Assembly (NCBI GenBank): GCA_958295485.1
Contig: OY282354.1
Span: 3,124,042-3,188,041 of the forward strand
From: an uncultured Gammaproteobacteria bacterium
Lineage (GTDB): Bacteria; Pseudomonadota; Gammaproteobacteria; Eutrophobiales; Eutrophobiaceae
Length of the DNA stretch: 64,000 bases
Reading direction: 5' to 3'
The notes beneath the pieces were generated by a model. That model searched no databases. It was not told the origin of the DNA and worked only from the letters and a program-made list of their open reading frames with translations. The translations under genes were made by a program, and so were the position numbers. Positions 32,961 through 41,648 of the stretch are shown in pieces. How positions within the stretch are numbered: position 1 is the first letter of the stretch; each line of letters starts with the position of its first letter.

Positions 32961-35900
32961 TCAAGCGACTTTTTGCAGCGTTGCTTCGAGGGTTTCCCCT
33001 TTCTCGTCCGCCAATGCCGCTTCGCGTAATTCCCTGACTGCGGACGCCGCATTCGGCCTGGCCCGGATTTCATCCAGCGACGCCATGATGCGGTTGAAAT
33101 TGGCCAGGCCTCTTTCGTGGGTTTCGCCGTAGCCTTTGACCAACCGCTGGCATTCGGCGAGTTCGACCGCCAGGTCGTAGTCAACGCCGGCGATATTCGT
33201 AATGATGGACAGCCATTTTTCGATGCCGGCGTTTTCTGTGTTATAGCGCAGGGTCGAGCGACGGAACCGGCGCAGGCCGGCAACCAGGTGAAGCAGCAGG
33301 AAACCGGACAGGTTCGTGGTTTTTATCCTCCTGCCCTTTTTACAAAAGAGTCCGATAAGTTTTCTCAACACGGGGGTATTCAGGCACAGGGAACCCAACC
33401 AGGCGGGCATGGTGTCGCAAATTTCCCGAACCCTCGGGTGCATGAATTCCTGGAAAGTGACCACTTGCTTGTCCACCGATTGCACCTCTTCCCTTACGCG
33501 GGCAAAGCGCGCCGGTCTTGTTTTCAGGTCCGCCACCCGGATGGTGTCTTCATAGGTCATCCACAGGGCCAGGTAGCGCGCGGTTTCGATGGTAAGCCGG
33601 TAATCCTTGCCGGCGCGATCCGTTTTCAAAACCGGCGCCAGTCGGCGCAGGTATTCATCGGCATAGTCTGTGTCCTGGTAGTCGATGAGTCTGCCCAGGG
33701 CCGCTATGATGGTTGCCCGGGTTTGCGCCGGGAAATCTCCATAGACTCGATCAAGCAGCGCCTGCGCGTCCTTGTGTTTTGCCGTGACGCGCCCGGCCGA
33801 TTTTTCTTCTTCTGCCTTGTCTTCCTGCCGTTTTTGCGCCCGTTCATAACCGGCGTTGAAACCTTTCAGGTTAGCTTCCACGGCAACGCCCATTTCACTG
33901 ATTATCGCTGTATAGGTCTCTTTCCTGAAGGGCAAGGCGCCCGAACCGGCGACGGCGCCCAATAACACGGCGCTGATGACGCTGTCCGTCTGTTCGGCCA
34001 GGGCAGCCATGTCAAAACCAATGAAGCGCTTGGCGTTTTCCATGGTGACGGTGGCGATCTTCCCTGAGTCCGCCCTGCCGTCACCCGGGGCGATTTTCTC
34101 CCCGACGGCATAATCCCGGTGGGTGGAAACGAGCGCCGTCGTCCTGTCCGGGGTGATTAAGCCCCTTAACACGGCGCGGCCGGCTTCAACCAGTTCGCCG
34201 GCAATGACGATATCCACGTAACCGGGCACCGGCATGAGCGCGAGCACGGCGGAGTTATCTCCGCCCGCTTCCCGCGGGAGGGCTTCCAGGTAATAAACCG
34301 TCGCGCCGGTGCGTTGGGCAACGCCGGGAACGGAGGTGGATTGAGCCAGGCAGCCGGACCGCTCAGCGACCTGGATGAGCCAGTTGCTGAGTACGCCGCC
34401 GCCTTGCCCGCCCATGGCGAGGATGGCGATCTTGACGGGTTCGACTTTATCGCCCGGCTGAGAGTCTCCCCCCGCCTCCCCTGACAAGGAGGGGCTGGAG
34501 GTTAGGGCATCCAAGGGGGTATGCCAGGCTGACCCGTCCACCGACGTACCCCCCGCCTCCCCTGACAAGGAGGGGTGGGAGGTTGGGGCATCCAGGGGGG
34601 TATGCCAGGCTGACCCGTCCACCGACGTACCCCCCGCCTCCCCTGATAAGGAGGGGCGGGAGGTTGGGGCATCCAAGGGGGTGTGCCAGGCTGACCCGTC
34701 CGCCGACGTACCCCCCACCCCCCCTGACAAGGAGGGGCGGGGGGTTGGGGCGTCCAGGGGGTTATCGCGTCGATTTATCGCCAACCCCGCCTGACTACCC
34801 CTCGCCGGGGGAAGGACATCCGACCATTCATGGCGTCTTTTATCCGCCCATCCCTGGAATCTTCCGATGACGAATGAGCGGATGGCTGCCAGGGTCCGAT
34901 CGATGACGTTGGGGTTATAGATAATGTCAGCCTTGTAAAACGATGGACAGAGGACCGCGGCATGGGCCACTTCGCCGCAAACGCCGCAGCCGACACAACT
35001 GTTGACTACGGTAGCCACAGGATCTTTCCTGAGCGGGTCGGGATTATCCTTGATGGTAAGCGAGGGACAACCGGACAATCTTATGCAGGAATGGTCGCCG
35101 GTGCAGGTGTCTTCATCGATGCCGAAGCGTTCCCGCACGTAACGTTTCTTTTGTTTAAGCAGGTTTCTTACTTGCGGTTTGATCCGTCGCTGCCGGTTGA
35201 GTTGGCATTCTCCTTCCGCCACGATGAGCTTGGGCCCCTTCTCTTTCGTGGTCATGGCCTCCCTCAAGGCGTGCAGGGATTCCTGGATATGATAGGTGTG
35301 AACCTTCCTGATCCATTTCACGCCGGCGCCCTTGAGCGCATCGACGATAGATACGCGGTATTGACGCTGTTCCGCATCCGCCCTGGACGAGGGGATCCAT
35401 TGGCCGCCCGTTGCGGCGGAATAACCGTTGTCGACGACTACGATAACGCCGTCGTGTTCGTTTTCCACCGCATTCCCGATGCCCGTAGTCAGGCCGTTAT
35501 GCCAGAAACCACCGTCGCCCATGATACTGAGTGCGCGTTTCCGGTGGGGAACCATGAGGGCCGAGGCGCTGGAGGGACCCAGGCCGTAACCGGTGATGGT
35601 GTTGCCGATGTTGAAGGGGGCGACAGTGGCAAAGGAATGACAACCGATGTCCATGCTTACTTGCAGTTTGCCGAATTCTTTTTCGATCAGCTTGACCGCG
35701 GAGAAGAACGGACGTTCCGGGCAGCCGGTGCACAAACCGGATGGACGTTGCGGGATCAGTTGCGCCAACTCTTTCCGCTCCACGCCACCGGCTTGCGCCA
35801 ATGACGGCAGGGTAACGGCGCCGGGTTCCCACTGCGCCAGGAACTTGCGCAGGCCCGCTTCCATCAACTGGCAGGTGTACTCCCCGGCCATGGAGAAGAC

Positions 35901-36950
35901 GTCCTTGCCGTGAATCCGGGTTTGCACGTCGTTGCGCCGCAGGATGGTATTGATATTTTGTTCAATGTAATCCGGCTGGCCCTCTTCCACCATGAGCACG
36001 GCTTTTTTACCCTGACAGAATTGGATGATCTCCGCATCGACCACCGGGTAGGCCACGTTCATGACGTACATGGGAATGGAGGCATTGCCAAAGACATCAG
36101 AGCAGCCCGCGTGCTCCATGGCCCTGTTCAAGGTGTTATAAAGTCCGCCGGGGACGATGATGCCCACGTCGTTATACCTGCCCTCAAGCACGTCATTCAG
36201 TTTATTTTCCTGTATGAACTTCACCGCGGCGGGCCAGCGTTGTTCGGTTTTTTCCACTTCATGTTGATAGTTATAGGGGGGCAGGACTATCCGCTCGACG
36301 TCCCGGGCCGGGGCATCCAGCGCCTCGGTGACGGAAAAGGCCGGGCGTTTGTTGTCTTTAGTATCAAGCACGCCGTGTACGTGGCAGGCGCGCACCCGCA
36401 CTTGCAACATGACGGGGGTGTTGGATGCCTCGGAAAGTTCAAACCCCTTCTCGACCATCCCGGCGATGCTGTTCAGGTTCGGGCGCGGGTCCAGCAACCA
36501 CATCTGGGATTTCATGGCAAAGGCATGGGAACGTTCCTGCATAATGGATGCGCCTTCGCCGTAGTCTTCCCCTATTATAATCAGCGCCCCGCCCTTGACG
36601 CCGGCGGAGGCCACGTTAGCCAGGGCATCGGCGGCCACATTGGTGCCAACGGTGGATTTCCAGGCGACGGCGCCGCGCAGGGGGTAATTGATCGATGCGG
36701 CCAACATGGAGGCCGCCGCCGCTTCACTGGCGGACTGTTCAAAATGAACGTCCAGTTCTTTCAGAATGTCCCGGGAGTCGGAAAAGACATCGATTAAATG
36801 GCTGATGGGGGAACCTTGATAACCGCCGATATAGGCGACGCCGGATTGCAACAGGGCCTTGGTGACGGCCAGGATGCCTTCCCCGTGGAGCTTGCCGCCC
36901 TCGCCCAGGCGAAGCATTTCGACTTCTTTCGCAAAGGATCGTTCAGCCAC
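32961..36950 (-). CDS. Indolepyruvate:ferredoxin oxidoreductase, fused IorA-IorB with DUF6537-type tail
   Basis: 1329 residues. Domains: PorA-like N-terminus (GGYQGSPISHLIDVF), thiamine-diphosphate domain with GDGGFWHNGL near 477, two Fe-S cysteine clusters (CTGDHSCIRLSGC; CVGCGVCGEVAHAAVLC near 650), a low-complexity linker with 27-residue repeats (about 727-830), the gamma domain (MGGQGGGVLSNW near 843) and the C-terminal extension. It oxidatively decarboxylates aryl pyruvates (indole-, phenyl-, hydroxyphenylpyruvate) to acyl-CoA with reduced ferredoxin. The start codon GTG 36950 has GGAGGGG upstream, and this start region is present three times. The upstream cyclase gene is co-oriented. 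It links with aromatic amino-acid breakdown elsewhere in the window. Confidence 0.88.
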   Translation of the reverse strand: MAERSFAKEVEMLRLGEGGKLHGEGILAVTKALLQSGVAYIGGYQGSPISHLIDVFSDSRDILKELDVHFEQSASEAAAASMLAASINYPLRGAVAWKSTVGTNVAADALANVASAGVKGGALIIIGEDYGEGASIMQERSHAFAMKSQMWLLDPRPNLNSIAGMVEKGFELSEASNTPVMLQVRVRACHVHGVLDTKDNKRPAFSVTEALDAPARDVERIVLPPYNYQHEVEKTEQRWPAAVKFIQENKLNDVLEGRYNDVGIIVPGGLYNTLNRAMEHAGCSDVFGNASIPMYVMNVAYPVVDAEIIQFCQGKKAVLMVEEGQPDYIEQNINTILRRNDVQTRIHGKDVFSMAGEYTCQLMEAGLRKFLAQWEPGAVTLPSLAQAGGVERKELAQLIPQRPSGLCTGCPERPFFSAVKLIEKEFGKLQVSMDIGCHSFATVAPFNIGNTITGYGLGPSSASALMVPHRKRALSIMGDGGFWHNGLTTGIGNAVENEHDGVIVVVDNGYSAATGGQWIPSSRADAEQRQYRVSIVDALKGAGVKWIRKVHTYHIQESLHALREAMTTKEKGPKLIVAEGECQLNRQRRIKPQVRNLLKQKKRYVRERFGIDEDTCTGDHSCIRLSGCPSLTIKDNPDPLRKDPVATVVNSCVGCGVCGEVAHAAVLCPSFYKADIIYNPNVIDRTLAAIRSFVIGRFQGWADKRRHEWSDVLPPARGSQAGLAINRRDNPLDAPTPRPSLSGGVGGTSADGSAWHTPLDAPTSRPSLSGEAGGTSVDGSAWHTPLDAPTSHPSLSGEAGGTSVDGSAWHTPLDALTSSPSLSGEAGGDSQPGDKVEPVKIAILAMGGQGGGVLSNWLIQVAERSGCLAQSTSVPGVAQRTGATVYYLEALPREAGGDNSAVLALMPVPGYVDIVIAGELVEAGRAVLRGLITPDRTTALVSTHRDYAVGEKIAPGDGRADSGKIATVTMENAKRFIGFDMAALAEQTDSVISAVLLGAVAGSGALPFRKETYTAIISEMGVAVEANLKGFNAGYERAQKRQEDKAEEEKSAGRVTAKHKDAQALLDRVYGDFPAQTRATIIAALGRLIDYQDTDYADEYLRRLAPVLKTDRAGKDYRLTIETARYLALWMTYEDTIRVADLKTRPARFARVREEVQSVDKQVVTFQEFMHPRVREICDTMPAWLGSLCLNTPVLRKLIGLFCKKGRRIKTTNLSGFLLLHLVAGLRRFRRSTLRYNTENAGIEKWLSIITNIAGVDYDLAVELAECQRLVKGYGETHERGLANFNRIMASLDEIRARPNAASAVRELREAALADEKGETLEATLQKVA
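34466..34770 (-). repeat. 81-bp tandem repeat in the IorA-IorB linker
   Basis: Unit boundaries at the CCCGCCTCCCCTGACAAGG block recur at 34471, 34552, 34633 and 34714, exactly 81 bp apart. Three complete 27-residue units (PLDAPTSRPSLSGEAGG then TSVDGSAWHT) and one partial unit are encoded. Each unit carries a GC-rich hairpin (CCCCTCCTTGTCAGGGGAGG on the minus strand) like that at 41035, so an intergenic-type repeat has expanded inside a coding linker. Confidence 0.85.
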
Positions 36951-37130
36951 CGGCGCCCCTCCGCCCCGCCCTCGCCCAGGCGAAGCAGCTCAACTTCTTT
37001 CGCAAAGGATCGTTCAGCCACCGGCGCCCCTCCGTCCCGCCCTCGCCCAGGGAATGCAGGAACAGCTTGCCGCCCTCGCCCAGGCGAAGCATCCCGACTT
37101 CTTTTGCAAAGGATCGTTCAGCCACCGGCG
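36902..37130 (-). repeat. Triplicated start region of the indolepyruvate oxidoreductase gene
   Basis: CGCCCAGGCGAAGCA...GGATCGTTCAGCCACCGGCG occurs at 36902, 36973 and 37078. Each contains a GTG start (36950, 37021, 37125) with its own GGAGG-type ribosome-binding site, encoding MAERSFAKEV and LRLGEGG. Only the one at 36950 is in frame with the enzyme. The frame from 37125 stops at 36943, overlapping codons 2-3 of the true gene (GTGGCTGA), which suits reinitiation. The frame from 37021 runs to 36794 inside the gene. Confidence 0.82.
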
Positions 37131-37211
37131 TCCTCCTGTCCCTCCCTTGCCGGGAGGCGGGCTTCTTTACATGACGACAAGCGCGCCTCGCAGAAGCTGT
37201 TGTGATACATG

Positions 37212-37952
37212 CTAATCCCCGGTGATTGCAAATACCCTGGCGGGGGAGCCGTCAAGACCCTCCAACGGCAATGGTATGCCGTACAGGGTGAAGTCTTTTC
37301 CACCTAATTCACCGACGTTGCTGACTAACTGGATGATGATGGTTTTGTTGCTCAGCAGTGTTTTATGATTTCGTCCCGGGGGTTCGTCCGCTTCAATGCC
37401 GAGCCAGAAGGGCGCTTCGGGGAAGCAGTCCAGAGCGACTGCCTTGCAGCCTTTCTCAACGATGTATTCCGCCGCGGTGGTATCCAGGAATATGGAGTCG
37501 CCCCAAAAATCGTCAGCGCCCCAGGCCCGGTCGGTCCAGCCGGTATGCAGGACGGGAATGACGGTGGCATCGATCTCCACGCCGGTCTTGATGATCTCAT
37601 CGGCGGTAATGCATTCCCGTCCCTGCAAATGGGTCAAGGGGACGACCCGGCCTTTACCGATGGTGCGCTCCAGGGGGATTTGCTCAACCGACCAACCACC
37701 AGCCTCCAGGAAGTGACAGGGGGCGTCGATGTGGGTGCCGATGTGGGTGAGGATCTCCAGCCTGGATAACATGTGCAAGGTGAGCTCCAGGTTTCTATCC
37801 AGCTCGATGCCGCGACTTTCGAGGTGTTCTTTTTGTATTTCGCCCATGCAGGACAAAACGACACAGCGGGTGGGGTTCTCTTCGTACTCGCGCAGGCCCG
37901 GAATACCCTGCATGTGGCGATTGACAGGCAGGGTCAGGTCGATGACGGCCAT
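37212..37952 (-). CDS. Cyclase-family (kynurenine formamidase-like) metal hydrolase
   Basis: 246 residues. The metal-binding signature THIGTHIDAPCHF at 69-81 defines the cyclase/KynB family. The second conserved region, VALDCFPEAPFWL, and GKDFTLYGIPLPLEGLDGSP at the end also fit. Members hydrolyse N-formylkynurenine, isatin or other cyclic amides, or close polyketide rings. Being upstream of an indolepyruvate oxidoreductase, a role with an indole- or tryptophan-derived amide such as isatin hydrolysis is plausible but unproven. The gap to the next gene (37126-37211) has no other feature. Confidence 0.8.
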   Translation of the reverse strand: MAVIDLTLPVNRHMQGIPGLREYEENPTRCVVLSCMGEIQKEHLESRGIELDRNLELTLHMLSRLEILTHIGTHIDAPCHFLEAGGWSVEQIPLERTIGKGRVVPLTHLQGRECITADEIIKTGVEIDATVIPVLHTGWTDRAWGADDFWGDSIFLDTTAAEYIVEKGCKAVALDCFPEAPFWLGIEADEPPGRNHKTLLSNKTIIIQLVSNVGELGGKDFTLYGIPLPLEGLDGSPARVFAITGD

Positions 37953-38256
37953 GCTCTCCTCCAGTTGGCTCTTTTTTTACATTCAAGCGGCGACGGCTTA
38001 CAGTACTTCGGGATTGCGCCGGGCAACCTCAACCGTATTCATACAAACATCTTCCCTGACCTTAATGGCGTTTCCTGTCAGTGAGAATATAATGCTGAAC
38101 CGTATACTGTCAAACCCTTACACCCCGGAAAGCCCCGGCGGCCCCGTCATTTCGCCATGCGGGGAACTTGACAAGCGAGCGGTGGCCATGTAAAAGTGCT
38201 CGTTTTTCAACGGCCATCTCAAACGAGCGGCATGGTCGCAGGAGACGAATAAGAAA
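37953..38256. other. Intergenic region with divergent promoters
   Basis: 304 bp between two divergent genes. On the minus strand a short open stretch (MNTVEVARRNPEVL, about 38040-37999) and on the plus strand a 33-codon frame (38092-38193, MLNRILSNPYTPESPGGPV) are seen, neither convincing. AGGAGA at about 38240 serves the RsbU gene. Nothing else is recognised. Confidence 0.3.
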
Positions 38257-41019
38257 ATGTCTTTCCAAAAAAGCCTGTTCATCATTTTCATATCCATATT
38301 GACACTTATTCTTGGCTCCCTTTTCATATTCTTCGAAATCATCAAAAATGAAGAAAAAATCTCGGCAGGAGAAGCAAAAAGATACAAGTCATATCTATTA
38401 GCCGACGAATTACGGCAGAGTTCGGATGACTTGACCCGCATGGCGAGAATTTACTCGGTAACGGGGAACCCCCAGTATAAAGAGTACTTTCAGAGAATCC
38501 TGGACATCAGGGATGGAAAGGCGCCCCGTCCGGTAGATTATCACAACATCTATTGGGATTTCGTGGTTGCTACGGGAAGGCATCCGCGCATAGGCGACAC
38601 TGCCAAGGCCCTGAAAACGCTGATGAAGGAGGCCGGATTTACCGAGACTGAATTTGCCCTCTTGAGAGAAACGGAGGATGAATCAAACCAGCTCATCAAG
38701 CTGGAAACCAAGGCAATGAACGCCCTGGCGGGTCTTTTCGAGGACAGTTTGGGACGTTATACCATCAAGGGCGAAGCCGATGCGCAGCTGGCGCGTGGCC
38801 TGCTCCACGGCAAGGAGTATCACCGGGCCAAGGAAAAAATCATGAAACCCCTGGCAAGATTTCTGGACGCCATCGACAGGAGAACTTCAGAAGAAATTAC
38901 CATCCTGAATGAAAAACACCAAAGACTGAACCTGTTTCTGGCGACGACCATGAGTTTATCCATTCTCTTGATCTTCGCTTCCGTGCTATTGGTGTTCCTG
39001 TCTTTTAATAAAAAAAAGGAGGCGTCAGGAAGAGAGAAACTGGCGAAACAGTTGGCGGCCAGGGGTTATACGTCCCTGCCTGGCAAGAAAGAGAAAACGG
39101 GAAGAGAGAAACTGGCCGAACGGCTGAAGGCGCAACACAGCGACTACCCGCCTTTATCCCTGCAAATGAAACAGCCAGGAACGGGAGAAAAACCATCCCT
39201 GTTGTTTTTCTTCAAGGAGCGATTTTTGGAAAACTGGCCGCTGCTCATGGCGACCACCGTAGTCATCTTCATGACCTTGAGCTTGTCCTGGTGGTTTTCG
39301 AAAGAAAACAAGGCCCTGGCCTACAAAAACACCAGGGAAGACCTGGCTTCCGATTTGAACGCCACCTACTATGCTGTTTTAGACCGGCTACAGGGAACCA
39401 GCCTGGAAGCGTCTCTCCTTGCCGAGACAATCAGCCATCAGGTTTCCAGTGAAAACTCGCTACGCGAGCTGAGGGACAATCCGTCTCACCCCCTTCACCA
39501 GCAATTGAGAAAGCTGGACATTTCAGACTCGCAGATTTTCAAGAATTATATTTTAGTCGATTTCAACAGCGTTGTGGTTTCCAGTAACCGGGAAGACTTG
39601 ATTGGAAAGTATTTTGAACTTCCCGAAGACACCCTGGAACAAATACAGAAATTTCCGCACTATCAGGTTATCCATTTCCCCCAAGGCGATGAAGCTCACG
39701 AATTACTATCCGGAAATATCCTTTTTGGCGCCTCCCTCCAGGAAAAAGAAGGCGCAGTATTCTTTATCGTATCCCCCCAGACCCTGTTGACCAAAATTTT
39801 GCGGCGCGGTTACTCGGGTGATTTTGGTGAAATCTACATGGTCAACTCCAAAGGCCAGTTCATCAGTGGGAACCGCTGGGAAGAGCAAATGGTCGAGACC
39901 GGTTGGCTTGCCTCGGCTGCTTCCTCCATCGTTGGAATGCGAGTCAGCCAAGATCCCCAGGGGGGGGACCTTATCCCCTCCGTGAACAACGTCGCAATGG
40001 GTGAAACCGGCGGGGAATTAAACGAATACGAGAATTACCTGGGTGAGACGGTGGTAGGACTTTGGAAATGGGACAACAGCTACAGGTTCGGCATCATCAA
40101 TGAAGTGAAGAGTAAAGACGCCTTTGCCGAGTACCGGTCTTATAAAACCCAGACTATCGCCGGGGGCAGCTTTACGGTCGTATTGATCCTGTCCCTGACC
40201 CTCTTGTTCATATGGAGTCGTTTAAGGGTTACCAAGGTCAACGATAACCTCAAGGAGGCCTATGAAACCATCAAGCAGCAAAATAACAAGTTTGCCCGGG
40301 ACCTGGAAATCGGCAGCAAGGTACAGATGGACATGCTGCCTGATACAATCAAGGGGGAAGGCTTTTCCCTGGAGGCTTTTTTGAAGCCGGCGCAAACCGT
40401 TTCAGGCGATTTTTATGACTTTTCTCTTTTGGACGGACAAAAAGTTTATTTTTGCGTGGGAGATGTTTCCGGCAAAGGGGTGCCTGCGGCGCTTTTCATG
40501 TCCATTACAAAAACTTTGCTGGACAAGGTGTTGGACCAAACCGACCAGACCAAGGACATCATGGGAAGAGTCAACCGGGAGCTGTCCACAAATAACGAGA
40601 ATTGCATGTTCGTGACCCTGGTTGTGGGTATAGTGGATTTAAAAACGGGGGAGACGCTGGTCACGAATGCGGGACACAACCTGCCCTATATTAAAAAACA
40701 AAACGGCGAGATCGTCTGCCTTGAAAAAATCCAGGGGCCCGTTGTCGGGGTCTTCGATGACATAGAGTTCGAGCAACAATCCATACGGCTGTCCAAGGGA
40801 GATACTTTGCTTTTTTATACGGACGGTGTAACGGATTCCCAGAATATAAAAGACGAGTTCTATGGCGATGAGCGCCTGGAAACCCTTTTGGGGAAAAATG
40901 AGTTTGCCTCTCCCAAGGAGATGGTCCGCGTCATTTCCAGGAACGTTACCCGTTTCATAGGCCGCGCTCAACAATTCGATGATATTACCATCCTGTCTTT
41001 TCAGTATTCGGGGCTATGA
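38257..41019 (+). CDS. Membrane-bound PP2C (RsbU/SpoIIE) phosphatase with two sensor modules
   Basis: 920 residues. TM helix 6-29; helical extracytoplasmic region with DDLTRMARIYSVTGNPQYKE and a DYHNIYWDF tail; TM near 226-250; a charged linker with a repeated REKLAKQLAARG/REKLAERLKAQ motif; TM near 323-345; a second, cache-like sensor region to about 630; another TM; then the PP2C domain from about 690 (VSGDFYDF, VGDVSGKGVPAALFMS, FYTDGVTDSQN) with the Asp metal ligands. It probably dephosphorylates an anti-anti-sigma factor in response to an external signal. The facing HATPase gene at 41081-41518 is the likely kinase. Two complete sensor halves suggest a fusion of two sensor genes. Confidence 0.87.
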   Translation: MSFQKSLFIIFISILTLILGSLFIFFEIIKNEEKISAGEAKRYKSYLLADELRQSSDDLTRMARIYSVTGNPQYKEYFQRILDIRDGKAPRPVDYHNIYWDFVVATGRHPRIGDTAKALKTLMKEAGFTETEFALLRETEDESNQLIKLETKAMNALAGLFEDSLGRYTIKGEADAQLARGLLHGKEYHRAKEKIMKPLARFLDAIDRRTSEEITILNEKHQRLNLFLATTMSLSILLIFASVLLVFLSFNKKKEASGREKLAKQLAARGYTSLPGKKEKTGREKLAERLKAQHSDYPPLSLQMKQPGTGEKPSLLFFFKERFLENWPLLMATTVVIFMTLSLSWWFSKENKALAYKNTREDLASDLNATYYAVLDRLQGTSLEASLLAETISHQVSSENSLRELRDNPSHPLHQQLRKLDISDSQIFKNYILVDFNSVVVSSNREDLIGKYFELPEDTLEQIQKFPHYQVIHFPQGDEAHELLSGNILFGASLQEKEGAVFFIVSPQTLLTKILRRGYSGDFGEIYMVNSKGQFISGNRWEEQMVETGWLASAASSIVGMRVSQDPQGGDLIPSVNNVAMGETGGELNEYENYLGETVVGLWKWDNSYRFGIINEVKSKDAFAEYRSYKTQTIAGGSFTVVLILSLTLLFIWSRLRVTKVNDNLKEAYETIKQQNNKFARDLEIGSKVQMDMLPDTIKGEGFSLEAFLKPAQTVSGDFYDFSLLDGQKVYFCVGDVSGKGVPAALFMSITKTLLDKVLDQTDQTKDIMGRVNRELSTNNENCMFVTLVVGIVDLKTGETLVTNAGHNLPYIKKQNGEIVCLEKIQGPVVGVFDDIEFEQQSIRLSKGDTLLFYTDGVTDSQNIKDEFYGDERLETLLGKNEFASPKEMVRVISRNVTRFIGRAQQFDDITILSFQYSGL

Positions 41020-41034
41020 ACAGGAGGAGCAATC

Positions 41035-41054
41035 CCCTCCTCCCTTGAGGAGGG
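41035..41054. terminator. GC-rich hairpin between convergent genes
   Basis: CCCTCC (41035-41040), 8-nt loop, GGAGGG (41049-41054), between the stops of the phosphatase and the anti-sigma kinase. There is no T run, so it is a weak terminator candidate. It has the same CTCC...GGAGGGTCAGG character as the hairpins in the 34.5-kb linker repeat. Confidence 0.4.
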
Positions 41055-41080
41055 TCAGGACAGGGAAGCGTTGGAACTGC

Positions 41081-41518
41081 TTACTCGGCAATAGATTTGA
41101 AGATGGTAATCTGGTTTCCCCCCCGGGAACCATGATACTCAACGCGGTCACTAAGGCTTTTTACAAGATGAATTCCGAGGCCGCCAGGTTCCCGGTCCGC
41201 CAAATCTCCTTCGGGAACATCCGGCGCTTCTCTCAACAGGTCAAAGGGGGGCGCCTTGTCTTCCAGGGTCACTTTAAGCTCTCCGTCAACAATTTGAGCG
41301 GATACGGTCACGACTCCGCCACTTTTATAGCCGTGGGAAAAAGAGTTGACAATGAGCTCCTCCAAAGAAATCTCCAGGTCAAAGAGCTTGTTTTCACCCA
41401 CGCCATTAGCTTGACAGAAAGCCTTGAAGGATTCAGAAAACCGGGGGAAATCTTCCCTCAAACTCGTTAAAACCCAATGACCGACTTTATCTTCTAATCC
41501 CATAAGCTCATGCCTCAT
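41081..41518 (-). CDS. RsbW-like anti-sigma factor/serine kinase (HATPase)
   Basis: 145 residues. GHKL ATPase boxes: N-box ELIVNSFSHGY, G1 EDKAPPFD and G2 GGLGIHLVKSLSD. Proteins of this size bind and hold a sigma factor and phosphorylate an anti-anti-sigma protein. Together with the PP2C phosphatase coming from the other side (62 bp between the stops) this makes two parts of a partner-switching stress system. The STAS protein and sigma factor are not in the window. Confidence 0.84.
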   Translation of the reverse strand: MRHELMGLEDKVGHWVLTSLREDFPRFSESFKAFCQANGVGENKLFDLEISLEELIVNSFSHGYKSGGVVTVSAQIVDGELKVTLEDKAPPFDLLREAPDVPEGDLADREPGGLGIHLVKSLSDRVEYHGSRGGNQITIFKSIAE

Positions 41519-41582
41519 AAAAGTTGCCGTTTCTCTATTCTATATGAAATTTTCGAGTAATGGTATAGATTCAGGCAAATTA

Positions 41583-41613
41583 CAGGAGTTCCCGCCAACA
41601 GCGGGAACTCCTG
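41583..41613. other. Perfect 13-bp inverted repeat
   Basis: CAGGAGTTCCCGC (41583-41595) and GCGGGAACTCCTG (41601-41613) form a perfect stem with loop CAACA. It sits between two divergent genes and lacks a T run, so it is more likely an operator, attenuator or small mobile repeat than a terminator. Confidence 0.55.
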
Positions 41614-41648
41614 GGTGAATCAGCTTTTACCCGTGGGCCATTGGCGAT

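Noticed and set aside
34962..36797. Plus-strand open frames opposite the indolepyruvate oxidoreductase
   Set aside because: They mirror a well-supported gene in GC-rich DNA and show no family features.
41583..41613. Rho-independent terminator at the 13-bp inverted repeat
   Set aside because: No T run follows on either strand and it lies between divergent genes.
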